Positions 35,223 through 44,052 of a stretch of DNA of 64,000 bases are shown one piece after another. How positions within the stretch are numbered: the stretch's first letter is position 1; the number at the start of each line of letters is the position of its first letter. A program made the position numbers and the translations under genes. Source of the stretch: Qipengyuania citrea (GTDB lineage Bacteria; Pseudomonadota; Alphaproteobacteria; Sphingomonadales; Sphingomonadaceae); NCBI RefSeq assembly GCF_024171405.1, contig NZ_JALJZT010000002.1, forward strand, positions 2,480,001 through 2,544,000, given 5' to 3'. The notes below the pieces were generated by a model that was given only the letters and a program-made list of their open reading frames with translations, did no database searches and was not told where the DNA came from.

Positions 35223-35872
35223 CCGAAGCCGAAGCCGCCGAACAAGCCGCGCTCGAACGGCGCGCGGGCAAGCTGTTCTCGGGCCGGGTGGATTTCCTCC
35301 TCTCGGCGCCGCAGCTCAAGTTCCTGCCCGAACCGACCGTCCCCGAGATCGCCTTCTGCGGGCGCTCCAACGTGGGCAAGAGCTCGCTGCTCAATGCGCT
35401 GACCGGGCGCAAGTCGATCGCACGCGCCTCGGTCACGCCGGGCCGCACGCAGGAACTCAACTTCTTCGAAGTGGGCGAACCCACGCTGTTCCGTCTCGTC
35501 GACATGCCCGGCTACGGCTTTGCCAAGGCGCCGGTGAAAGTGGTCGAGAAGTGGAAGAGCCTCGTGAAGACCTATTTGCGCGGCCGGCCCGTACTGGCGC
35601 GCACGCTCGTGCTGGTCGACGGGCGCCACGGCCCCAAGGATGTCGACCGCGAGATGATGACCATGCTCGACGAGGCAGCGGTGGGTTACCGTGTCGTGCT
35701 GACCAAGGCCGACAAGATGAAGGCGAGCGAACTCGCCAAGGTGATCGAGGCGACCGAAGTCGAAGCCCGCAAACACGTCGCCGCCTTTCCCGAAGTCCAC
35801 GTCACCAGTGCGGAAAAGGGCATGGGTATCGGTGAGCTAAGGGCGGCTGTGCTGGGGGATGCGGGGGTTTAA
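35219..35872 (+). CDS. engB: Ribosome biogenesis GTP-binding protein EngB
   Basis: GTPase needed for assembly of the large ribosomal subunit, 217 residues. The GTG start inside the yidC stop sets VTEAEAAEQ. G1 is GRSNVGKSS, G3 is DMPGYGFA and G4 is TKADK, with the switch I Thr in TPGRTQEL. A longer frame upstream is a yidC shadow. Confidence 0.95.
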   Translation: MTEAEAAEQAALERRAGKLFSGRVDFLLSAPQLKFLPEPTVPEIAFCGRSNVGKSSLLNALTGRKSIARASVTPGRTQELNFFEVGEPTLFRLVDMPGYGFAKAPVKVVEKWKSLVKTYLRGRPVLARTLVLVDGRHGPKDVDREMMTMLDEAAVGYRVVLTKADKMKASELAKVIEATEVEARKHVAAFPEVHVTSAEKGMGIGELRAAVLGDAGV

Positions 35873-35890
35873 GAGCCGTATACTGCCCTA

Positions 35891-36649
35891 CTAGGGGCGA
35901 CGACGGGTTGCACTGCCTGTAAACGCCGCAACCACGATGTCCAAAAGTTCATCGTCTTCGGGTATGTCTTTCGTGCCAGCGTTCAGGACAGGCATCGGGT
36001 CTCGTTGGTTACAAAGCAGGTCATTATGAAACGGGCTTTGCGGATACGAACGATTGTCCAATCGAATGCCCCAACCAAATCCCGATAGATCGAAAGTATA
36101 TGCCCTCTTTCCCCATTTAGGGGCACCGTATGGTGGTACGGCAATCTCAGGATGTTCCTTTCCATCGACTGTCCAAACCTTGCGAACTACGATGACGCGC
36201 GGCTCGTCACCAACATCGTTGAAAACAAAATTGCGCAGCGAAAACTCCCACGGTCCCAAAGAAAGCCCTTCATGCGACATGTGGGGTGAAACGGCAGCGC
36301 GCCAAAGAGTGGCTGCCACGAACTTCACGAGAAGTGCGGGCTTTGGGTTAGGGACTTCGAAGCCTAAGCCACTAGGTAGCGAAACCGCCTTCTGACTGAA
36401 GCCTCGTATCCATCGCACCGCATAATCGTCGCAATCGCCGAGTGATGCTTCGCAATCTTGGCATAAGATTGACTTGTCCCAAGGGCCGGACTGATACTCG
36501 ACCCACCGACCCCGCCCACGGTCCGCAGCAAACATTGCTGTCTCATCACCTCGTATCGAGTGCATCAATGATCGGGGAAGAATGTGTGACTTTACAGTCT
36601 TCCTTGCTCCACAGACCTTACAAGGCAATCCGCAATCCTTCGAAGACAA
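35891..36649 (-). CDS. HNH-like zinc-finger protein of unknown function
   Basis: A 252-residue protein. The N-terminus has CKVCGARKTVKSHILPRSLM and then CQDCEASLG, a spaced pair of CxxC motifs with a SHI-P element as in degenerate HNH/zinc-ribbon proteins. The rest is alpha/beta without recognised motifs. It is clearly AT-richer than engB and the VOC gene on either side, so it was probably acquired recently. A nuclease role is possible but the catalytic HNH residues are not clear. Confidence 0.65.
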   Translation of the reverse strand: MSSKDCGLPCKVCGARKTVKSHILPRSLMHSIRGDETAMFAADRGRGRWVEYQSGPWDKSILCQDCEASLGDCDDYAVRWIRGFSQKAVSLPSGLGFEVPNPKPALLVKFVAATLWRAAVSPHMSHEGLSLGPWEFSLRNFVFNDVGDEPRVIVVRKVWTVDGKEHPEIAVPPYGAPKWGKRAYTFDLSGFGWGIRLDNRSYPQSPFHNDLLCNQRDPMPVLNAGTKDIPEDDELLDIVVAAFTGSATRRRP

Positions 36650-36662
36650 AACTCTTGATGGG

Positions 36663-37082
36663 TCAACGCGCGAACAGCATCGCGTCGTCGGCGAAGGCCT
36701 TCATCTCCAGCGCGTTGCCGCTGGGGTCGCGGAAGAACATCGTGGCCTGTTCGCCGGGTTGTCCCTTGAAGCGGATGGTCGGCGGGATCGCGAATTCGGT
36801 GCCTGCGGCCTCGAGCCGTTCCGCCAGCGCCTGCCAGTCCGCCATCGCCAGCACCAGGCCGAAATGCGGCACGGGCACGCCGTGCCCGTCGACATGGTTG
36901 TTCGCGCGGTCGCCCGCTTCGCCGGGGGCAAGATGTGCGACGATCTGGTGGCCGTAGAAATCGAAATCGACCCATTCGCCGCTGCTGCGTCCCTCGCGGC
37001 AACCCATCGTTTCGCCATAGAAGGCGCGCGCGGCGGCAAGGTCGTGAACCGGGAAGGCGAGGTGGAAGGGCCTGAGCGACAT
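36663..37082 (-). CDS. VOC family (glyoxalase/dioxygenase-like) protein
   Basis: A 139-residue metal-binding VOC fold protein. The start [22 protein letters not shown] is canonical, with metal ligand His in HLAFPV, a second in VPHFGLVLA and Glu in NALEMKAF. The specific reaction is unknown; relatives are annotated as extradiol dioxygenase-like. A 27-residue in-frame extension lies over a palindromic repeat and is not coding. Confidence 0.88.
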   Translation of the reverse strand: MSLRPFHLAFPVHDLAAARAFYGETMGCREGRSSGEWVDFDFYGHQIVAHLAPGEAGDRANNHVDGHGVPVPHFGLVLAMADWQALAERLEAAGTEFAIPPTIRFKGQPGEQATMFFRDPSGNALEMKAFADDAMLFAR

Positions 37083-37094
37083 GTCTACTCCGTC

Positions 37095-37114
37095 GCCCCT
37101 GCGAAGGCAGGGGC
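37095..37114. repeat. Palindromic intergenic repeat
   Basis: GCCCCTGC gaag GCAGGGGC, an 8-bp-arm stem between the VOC and GST genes. This sequence type is a common dispersed intergenic palindrome in sphingomonad-like genomes. It may act as a bidirectional RNA hairpin. Confidence 0.6.
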
Positions 37115-37182
37115 CTAGATAAGGGGTCTTGCTGGCACACCTTGCGCCTGATGGAAACCGCATCGAGTATCGCTACCGTTAT

Positions 37183-37210
37183 CCGGATTCCCGCCTGCGC
37201 CGGAATGACG
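37183..37210. repeat. Palindromic intergenic repeat
   Basis: An imperfect palindrome, ATTCCCGCCTGCGCCGGAAT, followed by GACG, in the same gap as the preceding repeat. It resembles dispersed repeats of alphaproteobacterial intergenic regions. Confidence 0.55.
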
Positions 37211-37296
37211 AACCGGGGCCGGGCGGCCTTGCCTGTTCAGCCTCGACAGTGCCCGGTCGGGCCTCTACCGCCGCCCCACGCAAGGTGGGTGCACAC

Positions 37297-37959
37297 ATGA
37301 AGCTGATCATCGGCAACAAGAATTACTCGAGCTGGAGCCTGCGCGGCTGGCTCGCGGCCAAGCAGTCGGGCCTGTCGTTCGAGGAAATCACCGTGCCGAT
37401 GTTCGGCAAGCAATGGGATGCGCTCAAGAGCGAGGATGGCGGCACACAGCCCTCGCATGGCAAGGTGCCGATCCTGTGGGACGACGAGGCGGTGGTGTGG
37501 GACAGCCTCGCGATCCTCGAATATCTCGCCGACAAGGTCGGGCGCGACCGGTTCTGGCCCAAGGACGCGGTCGCGCGCGGCATGGCGCGCTCGATGGTCG
37601 CGGAAATGCATTCCTCCTACCATGCTCTGCGCGGCGAATGCCCGATGAATGTGCGCAAGCGGTTCGAGGGCTTCACCCCGAGCGAGGCCTGCCGGCAGGA
37701 CATCCTGCGCATCCTCGGGCTGTGGGCCGAGGCACGCAGCCGCTTCGGCAGCGGCGGGCCGTTCCTGTTCGGCACTTTCGGCGCGGCGGATGTCTATTTC
37801 GCCCCCGTCGTGTCACGGTTCATCAGCTATCAGATCGCCGTACCCGGCTTCGCCGCCGCCTATATGCAGGCGGTGTGGGAGCATGAGTGGCTGCAGGCGT
37901 GGATCGAAACATCGGAAAGCGAAGAATGGGTCATCGAACAATACGAAACCATTGCCTGA
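37297..37959 (+). CDS. Glutathione S-transferase family protein
   Basis: A 220-residue GST. The thioredoxin-like N-terminal domain starts MKLIIGNKNYSSWSLRGWL, with the likely catalytic Ser in SSWSLR, and has the cis-Pro loop GKVPILWDD and the glutathione-binding ES-like site VWDSLAI. The C-terminal helical domain follows. The ATG is set by the conserved N-terminus; an upstream extension is intergenic. The downstream nuclease gene overlaps its last 34 bases. Confidence 0.92.
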   Translation: MKLIIGNKNYSSWSLRGWLAAKQSGLSFEEITVPMFGKQWDALKSEDGGTQPSHGKVPILWDDEAVVWDSLAILEYLADKVGRDRFWPKDAVARGMARSMVAEMHSSYHALRGECPMNVRKRFEGFTPSEACRQDILRILGLWAEARSRFGSGGPFLFGTFGAADVYFAPVVSRFISYQIAVPGFAAAYMQAVWEHEWLQAWIETSESEEWVIEQYETIA

Positions 37960-38816
37960 GCGCATGCGCCGCGCTGGCGGCGTTGCTGCTGCCCGCGCAG
38001 GCGCAGGCCTGGGGCTTCTACGCGCATACGGTGACCGCCGATATCGCGCTGGAAAACGTGCGCCCGCAGACGCACGCGGATATCGCCCGGCTGTTGCAGG
38101 CCTCGCCCATGCTGGGCACGCCCGATTGCGATCTGGACAGCCTGCAGGGTGCGAGCGTGTGGCCCGACTGCCTGCGCGGTCAGTACTGGCGTTGGGGCTA
38201 CACCTTCGCCTGGCACTACCAGACCGAGCCGGTCACCGAGGAATATGACGCGCGCAAGAACTGCTCGGGCCTCGGCTGCGTCAGCGCGCAGGTCGAACGC
38301 AACCAGCGCATCCTCGCGGACGAGAGCCTGCCCGACAATGTCCGCGTTGAAGCGCTCGCCTTCCTCGTCCACTTCATCGGCGACATCCACATGCCGCTGC
38401 ATTCGGGCGATCACGACGACCGCGGCGGCAACGACCGCGAGGCCGCCTATGGCATCGTCCCGGGGCTGAACCTGCACTGGGTGTGGGACGGGCCGCTGGC
38501 CGAACGCGCGATCAGCGGCAATCCGCCGATCGCGCGGCGCTATTCGGACGCCGAGCGGGCCGAACTGGCGGGGGGCAATGCCGCCGACTGGGGCCGCGAA
38601 AGCTGGCAGATCTCGCGCGAATTCATCTATCCCGAAACCTTCGGCTGCGACCCGTGCGAGGGTGCACTGCCGCGCGAGACCGCGCTGTCGCAGGAACTGA
38701 TCGAACGCTCGGCCCCGATCGCGCGGCGCCGCGTGCTGCAGGCGGGATTGCGCATGGCCGAATATCTCGATCGCGCTTTCGAGCCGGGGCCGTTGCCCGA
38801 AGAGGTGCGCGACTAG
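37926..38816 (+). CDS. Secreted S1/P1 nuclease
   Basis: Zinc-dependent single-strand nuclease of 296 residues with signal peptide ACAALAALLLPAQAQA. Mature protein begins with the zinc-binding Trp (WGFYAHT). Further ligands lie in FAWHYQTE, FLVHFIGDIHMPLHSGDHDDRGGND and NLHWVWD. It would degrade extracellular or periplasmic nucleic acids. The start lies inside the GST gene in another frame; the 3' end overlaps the convergent cupin gene by 4 bases. Confidence 0.92.
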   Translation: MGHRTIRNHCLSACAALAALLLPAQAQAWGFYAHTVTADIALENVRPQTHADIARLLQASPMLGTPDCDLDSLQGASVWPDCLRGQYWRWGYTFAWHYQTEPVTEEYDARKNCSGLGCVSAQVERNQRILADESLPDNVRVEALAFLVHFIGDIHMPLHSGDHDDRGGNDREAAYGIVPGLNLHWVWDGPLAERAISGNPPIARRYSDAERAELAGGNAADWGRESWQISREFIYPETFGCDPCEGALPRETALSQELIERSAPIARRRVLQAGLRMAEYLDRAFEPGPLPEEVRD

Positions 38817-39280
38817 GGCAGGCGTTCGGTCGGATAGCGGGTTCCGTCCTTGTGGGCATAGCCCTCGGCATCGAAGACCATGTCGATATCGGGATATTCG
38901 CCCGAATCCACTTCACTGCTGCCACCGCTGACGACCACGAAGACGCAATCGGCAGCCGAGCGGTTGTGCAGCCGGTGGCCATTTTCGACGCCTGCGGCCC
39001 ATGCAACGACATCGCCGGGGCGGACCACGACCTCGCCCGTATCCTCGATCAGCACGGCCTCGCCTGCCAGCATGACCAGCAGTTCGTCCTTCTGCCGGTG
39101 CCAGTGTCGCTGCGATGAGAAGGCATCGGGCTTCAGCACGACATGGCTGGCCCCCAGATAGGTCAGCCCCGCCACAGGCCCCAGCCGGCGGTACCAGCGC
39201 CCCTGCACCTCGGCATCGTAGGGGGCCGGGTAACCGGTTGCTTTGGTCTGGGGGATGGCATCGAGATCGAGCTTGGGCAT
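38813..39280 (-). CDS. Cupin domain protein
   Basis: A 155-residue single-domain cupin. Motif 1 is SSQRHWHRQKDELLVMLAGE, with metal-binding His residues and Glu, and motif 2 is PGDVVAWAAGVENGHRLHN. The substrate is unknown. It is convergent with the S1/P1 nuclease gene and divergent from dapE, with only 29 bases before the dapE start. Confidence 0.88.
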   Translation of the reverse strand: MPKLDLDAIPQTKATGYPAPYDAEVQGRWYRRLGPVAGLTYLGASHVVLKPDAFSSQRHWHRQKDELLVMLAGEAVLIEDTGEVVVRPGDVVAWAAGVENGHRLHNRSAADCVFVVVSGGSSEVDSGEYPDIDMVFDAEGYAHKDGTRYPTERLP

Positions 39281-39309
39281 CGCTGGGCACTCCTGCTAGC
39301 GCGTGCAGC

Positions 39310-40446
39310 ATGACTGATGTTCTCGATCTCGCCAAGCGGCTGATGGCCGCGCCCAGCGTCACCCCCGCCACCGGCGCGGTGTTCGACGCGATGGAAGCGA
39401 TGCTGGTGCCGCTCGGCTTCGAGGTGACGCGGTTCACCCGCGGAGAAGGCGCCGTGGGCACGCCCGAAGCGCCGGTGGAGAACCTCTTCGCGATCCGCCG
39501 CGGGCCCGAAGGCTCGCGGCACCTGGCCTTTGCCGGCCATCTCGATGTCGTCCCGCCCGGTGGCGGCTGGACCAGCGAGGCCTTCGCACCCGAAGTGCGC
39601 GGCGAGCTGCTCTATGGCCGCGGCGCGGTCGACATGAAGGGAGCGATCGCCTGCATGGTCGATGCGGCGGCGCAGGTGCCTGCCGACGCGGGGACGATCA
39701 GCTTCATCATCACCGGCGACGAGGAGGGCCCCGCGCTGCATGGCACGCGTGCGCTGATCGACTTCATGCGCGAGCAAGGCCACCAGCCCGACCTCTGCCT
39801 CGTCGGCGAGCCGACTTCGGTCAACCGGCTGGGCGATATGATGAAGATCGGGCGGCGCGGTTCGGTCAACATCTGGCTCGAAGTGCAGGGCACGCAGGGG
39901 CATGTCGCCTATCCGCACCTGGCCGACAATCCGATCCCCAGGCTGGTCGCGATGCTTGCCGAACTCGACGCGCTGGTGCTCGACGAAGGCACCGACTGGT
40001 TCCAGCCGAGCAATCTCGAAGTGACCGAGATCGACGTGCCCAATGATGCACACAATGTGATCCCCGCGCTCGCCAAGGCGCGGATCTCGATCCGCTTCAA
40101 CGATCTGCATTCGGGCGCATCGCTGTCCGAGAAGGTCGGCGGGATCGCGGAAAAGCATGGCGGCAGCGCGCTGCCGATCATCAGCGGCGAGCCGTTCCTG
40201 ACTCCGCCGGGCACCTTCAGCGACAGTATCGCCGCGGCCGTGAAGGCGGAAACCGGCGTCGATCCCGAACCCTCGACCACCGGCGGCACCTCGGATGCGC
40301 GGTTCCTGCGCAGCGTCTGCCCGGTAATCGAATTCGGGCTGGTCAATGCGACCATGCACAAGACCAATGAGGCGGTCGCGGTGGAGGATCTCGCCACGCT
40401 GAGCCGGATTTACGCGCGGATCGCCCGCGACGTGCTCGGCGGGTGA
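39310..40446 (+). CDS. dapE: Succinyl-diaminopimelate desuccinylase
   Basis: Di-zinc M20 family hydrolase of the lysine/diaminopimelate pathway, 378 residues. Metal and catalytic motifs are AFAGHLDVVPPGG, GRGAVDMKGAIA, TGDEEGPALHGT (catalytic Glu and ligand) and MHKTNEAV. The dimerisation domain starts at GRRGSVNIWLEVQGTQGHVAYPH. The ATG at 39310 matches the family N-terminus (LDLAKRLMAAPSVTP). dapB, another gene of the pathway, lies 4 kb away. Confidence 0.96.
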   Translation: MTDVLDLAKRLMAAPSVTPATGAVFDAMEAMLVPLGFEVTRFTRGEGAVGTPEAPVENLFAIRRGPEGSRHLAFAGHLDVVPPGGGWTSEAFAPEVRGELLYGRGAVDMKGAIACMVDAAAQVPADAGTISFIITGDEEGPALHGTRALIDFMREQGHQPDLCLVGEPTSVNRLGDMMKIGRRGSVNIWLEVQGTQGHVAYPHLADNPIPRLVAMLAELDALVLDEGTDWFQPSNLEVTEIDVPNDAHNVIPALAKARISIRFNDLHSGASLSEKVGGIAEKHGGSALPIISGEPFLTPPGTFSDSIAAAVKAETGVDPEPSTTGGTSDARFLRSVCPVIEFGLVNATMHKTNEAVAVEDLATLSRIYARIARDVLGG

Positions 40447-40522
40447 ACGCGCGCCTCCTCACAAGGCTTTGCAAGCCACGATAACTGCGGCATGAATCCG
40501 CGCGCGGCTTTGACCGCTCGCA

Positions 40523-41785
40523 ATGACAAGACGAGGGGTTGGGAAGTTGCTGAGGACCTGGTTCGAAATTCCGCTGTGGCAGCGCGTGATTACCGCGCTC
40601 ATTCTCGGTGTGCTCACTGGCTGGGCCTGGGGCCCGGAGGCCGAAAGCATCAAGTGGATCGGCGATTTCTTCATCAAGTCGATCAAGATGCTGGTCGTCC
40701 CACTGATCTTCTTCAGCCTCGTTTCGGGTGTCGCGGCGATCGGCGATTTGCGCAAACTGGGCGCGGTCGGCGGGCGGGCGATGCTCTTGTTCGTGGTCAC
40801 CGGCCAGATCGCGGTCTGGCTCGGGCTGGGCCTCGGCACGCTGGTCCAGCCGGGCGCGGGGCTGGATACCGATGCGATCCAGAAGGGCGCGACGCCCGAA
40901 CCCAACGAGACGTCCGCAGTCGACATGATCCTCTCGATCGTGCCCGAAAGCCCGGTGCAGGTGATGGCCGATGTCGCGGTGCTGCCGCTGATCGTGTTCA
41001 GCATGCTGATCGGCATCGGCATCCTGATGGCCAAGGAAGACGGCGTTCCGGTCCAGAAGGTCTTCGATAGCGGCGCGGTGATCATGCAGAAGGTCACCAT
41101 GATCGTGATGGAACTGACCCCCTTCGGCGTCTTCGCGCTGATGGCGTGGGTGGCGGGCACGCTCGGCCTCGATGCGCTGGTCAGCCTCGCCAAGCTGGTC
41201 GGGCTCAACTACCTCGGCTGCCTGCTGATCATCACGCTGATCTACGGCAGCATGATCAAGTTCCTCGCCAAGCTGCCCGTGCGCGACTTCTTCCGCGGCA
41301 TCCTCGATGCGATGGCGGTGAGCTATTCGACTGCCAGCTCCAATGCGACGCTGCCTGTCACGCTGCGCTGCGCCGAGCGCAATCTCGGCGTGTCGAATTC
41401 GGTGGCCAGCTTCGTCATCAGCCTGGGTGCGACGATCAACATGAACGGCACCGCGATGTATCTCGGTCTCGCCACGCTGTTCGGCGCGCAGATCTTCGGC
41501 GTCGACCTGTCGATGGGCGACTATTTCCTCATCTCGATCCTCGCAACGCTGGGCGCGGTCGGCGCGGCGGGCATCCCGGGCGCGGGCCTGATCATGATGG
41601 CGCTGGTGTTCGGCGCAGTCGGCGTGCCGCTGGAAACGATCGCCTTCGTCGCCGGCGTCGACCGGATCATGGACATGATGCGCACCACCACCAATGTCAG
41701 CGGCGATGCCGCGGTAGCGACCACGGTGGCGGTGATGACGGGCGAGATCGACACACGCGAGATGATCTCGGCGGACGATGTTTGA
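40523..41785 (+). CDS. Dicarboxylate/amino acid:cation symporter
   Basis: A 420-residue glutamate-transporter-fold carrier (SDF family, DctA/GltP-like). It has eight membrane segments and two hairpin loops, with the Ser-rich hairpin in YSTASSNATLPVTL, the NMNGTAM motif of transmembrane helix 7 and GIPGAG in hairpin 2. It should import C4-dicarboxylates or acidic amino acids with Na+ or H+. The specific substrate is not clear. Confidence 0.93.
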   Translation: MTRRGVGKLLRTWFEIPLWQRVITALILGVLTGWAWGPEAESIKWIGDFFIKSIKMLVVPLIFFSLVSGVAAIGDLRKLGAVGGRAMLLFVVTGQIAVWLGLGLGTLVQPGAGLDTDAIQKGATPEPNETSAVDMILSIVPESPVQVMADVAVLPLIVFSMLIGIGILMAKEDGVPVQKVFDSGAVIMQKVTMIVMELTPFGVFALMAWVAGTLGLDALVSLAKLVGLNYLGCLLIITLIYGSMIKFLAKLPVRDFFRGILDAMAVSYSTASSNATLPVTLRCAERNLGVSNSVASFVISLGATINMNGTAMYLGLATLFGAQIFGVDLSMGDYFLISILATLGAVGAAGIPGAGLIMMALVFGAVGVPLETIAFVAGVDRIMDMMRTTTNVSGDAAVATTVAVMTGEIDTREMISADDV

Positions 41786-41796
41786 TATATCTACTG

Positions 41797-42207
41797 ATGA
41801 CCGAGTCGAAAGCCCCGATTCTCGATCAAATATTCGCTGAACTGCGCTCGCGGTGTGATACCGACGGCTACATTCATACGTTTTATGTAGACGACTTGGA
41901 GCGTTGGTCCGGACTTCTCGGCCTCCCATGGTTCGAAAGCTTGAACTGCATCGGTATTGAATTGGCCAAGCGCTACGACAGCGGGTCAGTGAATTATGCC
42001 TTTGGAAATTCGCTTGCAAATGAATTGTGGAGCGAGATGATCTCACGTCTCGAGGAGATGCCGGAAGGTTGTTGGCCTCTGCAGTTCGATGAAGTTTACT
42101 CGGCATTCGATGCCGGAGAGTTTCGTCGGAAAAAGGATGGGGAAGCAGACCCGGTCAAGCTCTATACGGACCCGATGATCATGGATTTCGTCGCAAGTCT
42201 TTCCTAA
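41797..42207 (+). CDS. Hypothetical protein, AT-rich
   Basis: A 136-residue acidic protein starting MTESKAPILDQIF, with no recognised domain. A TTG 15 bases upstream, overlapping the symporter stop, is an alternative start. It is AT-richer than its neighbours, and its 3' end touches the degraded nth copy (4-base overlap), so it probably belongs to the same insertion or scar. Confidence 0.6.
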   Translation: MTESKAPILDQIFAELRSRCDTDGYIHTFYVDDLERWSGLLGLPWFESLNCIGIELAKRYDSGSVNYAFGNSLANELWSEMISRLEEMPEGCWPLQFDEVYSAFDAGEFRRKKDGEADPVKLYTDPMIMDFVASLS

Positions 42208-42387
42208 CGCCCCTTGGGCTTCTCCAGCGCCTTCTTGCTATAGCTACACAGGTCGACCACCGGGCAGTGCCAGCATTCGGGCGCGCCCGCCTTGCAGACA
42301 TAGCGGCCGTGCAGGCTCAGCCAGTGATGTGCGCCTAGCCGGAAGGGCTGCGGCACGCTTTTCCAGCTTGGCTTCGACCTGCTCGGG
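42204..42387 (-). pseudogene. Duplicated 3' fragment of nth
   Basis: About 184 bases closely similar to the 3' end of intact nth at 43392-43577, including the Fe-S Cys region and the stop codon. A 2-base deletion relative to the intact gene (CACGCTTTT against CACGCGCTTTT) breaks the frame, and the 5' part is absent. It lies on the other side of the TupA-like gene, so the two copies form a direct repeat around it. Confidence 0.85.
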
Positions 42388-42438
42388 TCTCGTCGGGATT
42401 GGCGTTCCGATCTCCGTCAACAATCCACTGATGGCGGA

Positions 42439-43317
42439 TCAGGCCGCGACCGGTTGCAGTTCCTCTTGCTCCGGTTCGGCTGGGTCGCCCGCGATCGCCG
42501 CGAGCCATAGCGCGCCGATATGCCGGTCGAGTTCGGGCGGATCGAACGGGTCGAGCCCCGAGCCGGGATAGAAGGTGACCTCGCCGAATTTGGGTTGGCC
42601 ATCAATCTCGTAGAAATCGATCCGCGCAAAGTTGAACGGCCGCGCCAGCGTCTCGGCTGCGGCCAGCATGCGGTCGAGATTCGCCGGCGCGGACGAGGGC
42701 GCCTCGTCCGGCATCGAGACCTGCGTCCATGCCCGGTCGTAGAGCGTCCAGCGGTGATTGCGCCCGCGATCGAGATGTACCTGCACCAGCACCGCGTGCC
42801 CGCCGAAGACATAGATCTTGTAATCCACCGGAAGCCGGTCGCCGCTGCCGAGAAAGGGTTCGACGATGTACCCGCGCGGCAGGTCGCGGTAAGCCCATTC
42901 GTCGAGCCACAGGCCGTAGGCCCTGCGCGTCCAGCCCGCAGCCCGCCGCCGCGCCGCCTGCCAATCCGCCGCGTCATGGCACACCACGTTCTGGTTGCAG
43001 CCATGGCTGGCCTTGAGAATGAACGGAAAGGGGGCGGGCGGGCCTGCGGGCAGGACGTTGCCCGTCCAGCGCGTGGGGATGATCCATTGCTCGCCCAGCA
43101 ACCGCGCGGCCTGCTGCTTGGCGGAGACCTTGTCGACCCACACGGGCAGCAGGGGATTGCGGTCCTCCAGCTTGCGCTGCTGCACCAGTTCGGTGAAGCG
43201 GCGCGGGCGGTGCAGGTCGGGCCAGCGGCGGTGACGCCACAGATAGGTGAGGCTGATCCGGACCTTGGGCAGGGGCAGGAGCCAGTGCGGGAGGGAGGGC
43301 AGCTTCCGCAGGTCCAT
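42439..43317 (-). CDS. TupA-like ATP-grasp protein
   Basis: A 292-residue ATP-grasp protein of the TupA (teichuronopeptide-type) family. The ATP-grasp lid FPFILKASHGCNQNVV, the body YIVEPFLGSGDRLPVDYKIYVFGGH and the metal site NFARIDFYEIDGQPKFGEVTFYPGSG are all seen. Such enzymes often act on cell-surface polysaccharide or amino-acid modification; the substrate is unknown. The ORF runs upstream into nth antisense sequence; the start MDLRKLPSLPHW is preferred. It is flanked by two nth-derived repeats. Confidence 0.85.
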   Translation of the reverse strand: MDLRKLPSLPHWLLPLPKVRISLTYLWRHRRWPDLHRPRRFTELVQQRKLEDRNPLLPVWVDKVSAKQQAARLLGEQWIIPTRWTGNVLPAGPPAPFPFILKASHGCNQNVVCHDAADWQAARRRAAGWTRRAYGLWLDEWAYRDLPRGYIVEPFLGSGDRLPVDYKIYVFGGHAVLVQVHLDRGRNHRWTLYDRAWTQVSMPDEAPSSAPANLDRMLAAAETLARPFNFARIDFYEIDGQPKFGEVTFYPGSGLDPFDPPELDRHIGALWLAAIAGDPAEPEQEELQPVAA

Positions 43318-43391
43318 CGTCAGCGATACGCCGGTCGCGGGTTTGCGTTCCGCACGGGGTGAACCGGAAAGGGGGGCGGGGGCCGTTGCAC

Positions 43392-44042
43392 CTAGCGCCC
43401 CCTGGGCTTCTCCAGCACCTTCTTGCGGTAGCTGCACAGATCGACCACCGGGCAGCGCCAGCATTCGGGCGTGCGCGCCTTGCAGATATAGCGGCCGTGC
43501 AGGATCAGCCAGTGATGGGCGCCCAGCCGGAAGGGCTGCGGCACGCGCTTTTCGAGCTTCGCCTCGACCTGCTCGGGCGTCTTGCCCTTGGCGAGGCCGG
43601 TGCGATTGCCGACGCGCAGGATATGCGTGTCGACCGCGAAGGTTTCCTGCCCGAACCAGCAGTTGAGCACGACATTGGCGGTTTTGCGGCCCACGCCGGG
43701 CAGGCGGACGAGATCCTCGCGCGTGTCGGGCACCTCGCCGCCATATTCGTCGACCAGCAGCTGGCTGAGCGCGATCACGTTCTTGGCCTTGGAATTGAAC
43801 AGGCCGATGGTCTTGATGTGCTCCTTCAGCCCGTCTTCGCCCAGGGCGAGCATCGCCTGCGGCGTCTCGACTGTGCGGAACAGCGCGCGGGTCGCCTTGT
43901 TGACGCCGACATCGGTTGCCTGCGCGGAGAGCGCGACCGCCACCACCAGCTGGTAGGCATTGCCATATTCCAGCTCGGTCTCGGGCGCGGGATTGTCCTC
44001 GGCGAGCCGGCGGAAAAATTCGAAGATCTGGTCCTTGGTCAT
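43392..44042 (-). CDS. nth: Endonuclease III
   Basis: DNA glycosylase/AP lyase for oxidised pyrimidines, 216 residues. The helix-hairpin-helix LPGVGRKTANVVL includes the catalytic Lys, and the Asp is in FAVDTHILRVGN. The Fe-S cluster Cys pattern is CKARTPECWRCPVVDLC. The start MTKDQIFEFF is set by family length. The gene is followed by the TupA-like gene and then a degraded copy of its own 3' end. Confidence 0.96.
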   Translation of the reverse strand: MTKDQIFEFFRRLAEDNPAPETELEYGNAYQLVVAVALSAQATDVGVNKATRALFRTVETPQAMLALGEDGLKEHIKTIGLFNSKAKNVIALSQLLVDEYGGEVPDTREDLVRLPGVGRKTANVVLNCWFGQETFAVDTHILRVGNRTGLAKGKTPEQVEAKLEKRVPQPFRLGAHHWLILHGRYICKARTPECWRCPVVDLCSYRKKVLEKPRGR

Positions 44043-44052
44043 AATCCGGCGG

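Noticed and set aside
40343..42106. Long minus-strand open frame opposite dapE and the symporter
   Set aside because: It runs across two clear plus-strand genes and has no recognisable domain.
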